A stretch of DNA of 49,131 bases from Deltaproteobacteria bacterium (GTDB taxonomy: Bacteria; Desulfobacterota; GWC2-55-46; UBA9637): contig JACRNJ010000068.1 of NCBI GenBank assembly GCA_016219285.1, positions 1 to 49,131 of the forward strand. The letters are read 5' to 3'. Below, piece by piece: positions 48,431-49,131 of the stretch; position 1 is the stretch's first letter; each line of letters starts with the position of its first letter. The position numbers and the translations under genes are program-made. Under the pieces are notes generated by a model. The model was not told where the DNA came from and did not search any database. It saw only the letters and a list, made by a program, of their open reading frames with translations.

Positions 48431-48936
48431 CTGCTTCCTTTGCACAGGAGGCTCGCCTAAAGGAAAGTGTCCCAACAGGTTTTAATCCGCATGACCAGAT
48501 TGATGATGAGGGCGAGATTCTATGGAACAAATGTCTTATATGCCATCCGGAAATACCCAATATAAAAGAGGCCAAATCTATCCTTGATGTAAAACTCAGG
48601 TTTGAAGAAGATGTAAAACAGGGATGTTTCAGATGTCATCCTGAAGTGATGCATCCGGGAGGCGGGTGGATTGGCGCTACTTTGAAAGGCATAGCAGGGG
48701 CGCCTGACCATTGGATAAAGCCTCCTGAGTATATTGTAAAGAACATGGAAAAATCTCTGAAAGAGGCTGATGTAATCATGCCTCTTGAGCCTAAGACCGG
48801 CAAAATATTTTGCGCCACATGCCATAACCCGCATGAGAGAGGCCTGCTTATAGGCAAGGCAGACAAGGGAGCTGACTACGAGTGGAGACTGCGGTCAGCA
48901 GGCGCGCCAATATGCCAGTATTGCCATAGGAGATAG
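48286..48936 (+). CDS. Tetraheme cytochrome c with repeat-encoded signal peptide
   Basis: The 216-residue protein has four CxxCH sites: CLICH, CFRCH, CATCH and CQYCH. The spacing is irregular, and free His are available in HDQ, MHPGG and HERG as distal ligands. The signal peptide has a basic n-region (PEARSQRSKARSQKPEVRSQ) and a core reading LTSCFLHLTSIFLLLTSCLLLL, with cleavage likely after PASFA. Both parts come from a heptamer palindrome. The start at 48286 is chosen for AAGAGG just upstream. It likely takes electrons from the propeller-associated complex or the heptaheme protein. Confidence 0.9.
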   Translation: MPEARSQRSKARSQKPEVRSQKNFSLTSCFLHLTSIFLLLTSCLLLLEPASFAQEARLKESVPTGFNPHDQIDDEGEILWNKCLICHPEIPNIKEAKSILDVKLRFEEDVKQGCFRCHPEVMHPGGGWIGATLKGIAGAPDHWIKPPEYIVKNMEKSLKEADVIMPLEPKTGKIFCATCHNPHERGLLIGKADKGADYEWRLRSAGAPICQYCHRR

Positions 48937-48947
48937 AATTGTGATGG

Positions 48948-48985
48948 GATGTGCGATGTGGGATATGGGATGTGAGATGAACGCA
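48948..48985. repeat. GGGATGT-type heptamer array
   Basis: Units GGGATGT, GCGATGT, GGGATAT, GGGATGT and GAGATGA in tandem: a further flavour with the same period of 7. Confidence 0.85.
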
Positions 48986-49014
48986 TGAGAATATGGCTCA
49001 GACTTACTAATATC

Positions 49015-49044
49015 TTCACAAACTAAGCCTCATTAGTGTATAAT
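49015..49044 (+). promoter_or_regulatory. Candidate sigma-70 promoter
   Basis: TTCACA (-35, one mismatch) and TATAAT (-10, exact) are 18 nt apart. Transcription would start at about 49051, at or next to the ATG of the following frame, so the message could be leaderless. Confidence 0.5.
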
Positions 49045-49051
49045 ATGAGGC

Positions 49052-49131
49052 ATGATATGCAAAAAAATATTTCATGCTCGTAGACTGCCACGAAAAGCGA
49101 AAGAGCAGTTGAGAATTGCTGCAGTCAGGCG
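49052..49131 (+). CDS. Unidentified protein, 5' part only
   Basis: An open frame starts MICKKIFHARRLPRKAKEQL and stays open to the window edge (26 codons). The start is strongly basic, as in small DNA- or RNA-binding proteins and some transposases, but nothing specific can be recognised. Support comes from the exact TATAAT just upstream. Confidence 0.35.
   Translation, partial: MICKKIFHARRLPRKAKEQLRIAAVR

Overview
The window is chromosomal DNA from a flagellated Gram-negative bacterium with a rich set of exported c-type cytochromes. A perfect sigma-54 promoter drives flagellar genes, FlhG is of the FleN type, and there are outer-membrane and lipoprotein signals and several multiheme cytochromes. 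This fits Desulfobacterota, Nitrospirota, Nitrospinota or a nearby uncultured lineage; the sequence does not allow a firmer placement.

Region 1 (1-21.5 kb, minus strand) is one long motility and chemotaxis operon. In transcription order it reads fliL, fliM, fliN, a fliO-fliP fusion, fliQ, fliR, flhB, flhA, flhF, flhG, fliA, a HEAT-repeat gene, cheR, two cheY, cheZ, cheA, cheB, motA, motB and a chemoreceptor cut by the window edge. It holds the flagellar export gate, the switch, the polar-placement GTPase pair, the flagellar sigma factor, the stator and most of the signalling pathway. No cheW is present. CheA carries an extra GspE/MshEN-like domain. Several gene junctions were reshaped by palindromic repeats that duplicated start signals or now encode protein ends.

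Region 2 (21.9-29.1 kb) holds tRNA-Leu(TAA), ispG and tsaE. It then has a minus-strand group: a TMTC-like glycosyltransferase with TPRs, a truncated relative, and an MFS/spermidine-synthase-like/TPR fusion. Two MITE-like elements lie directly before start codons here, and there is a decayed fragment of the TMTC family.

Region 3 (29.2-49 kb, plus strand) is an extracellular electron transfer locus. It contains a LysM protein, a triheme c7-type lipoprotein, an NHL propeller lipoprotein, an OmcE-like tetraheme cytochrome (the family that forms Geobacter nanowires), a PPIC foldase, a monoheme cytochrome and a diheme/formylglycine-enzyme-like fusion. These are followed by a second FGE-like lipoprotein, a 745-residue outer-membrane barrel, two HAMP-only membrane proteins, an anchored heptaheme cytochrome, TPR proteins, a PQQ-type propeller and a further tetraheme cytochrome. 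Two attenuator-like RNA leaders precede the OmcE-like and PPIC genes.

The most unusual feature is a set of degenerate arrays with a 7-nt unit. At least eight sequence flavours occur, usually a purine-rich arm followed by a complementary pyrimidine-rich arm. In region 3 they sit between almost all genes and run into coding sequence. Seven nucleotides read in threes give a 7-residue peptide period: the purine arm reads as basic QEARSKK-like peptide and can supply an SD-like AAGAGG, while the pyrimidine arm reads as hydrophobic LLLASC-like peptide with lipobox character. Six exported proteins appear to get their signal peptides from these arrays. Two four-helix-bundle (23S-IVP family) genes are nested between arrays, and a DUF559 endonuclease-like gene sits between inverted GC-rich palindromes, suggesting small protein and repeat units that travel together.
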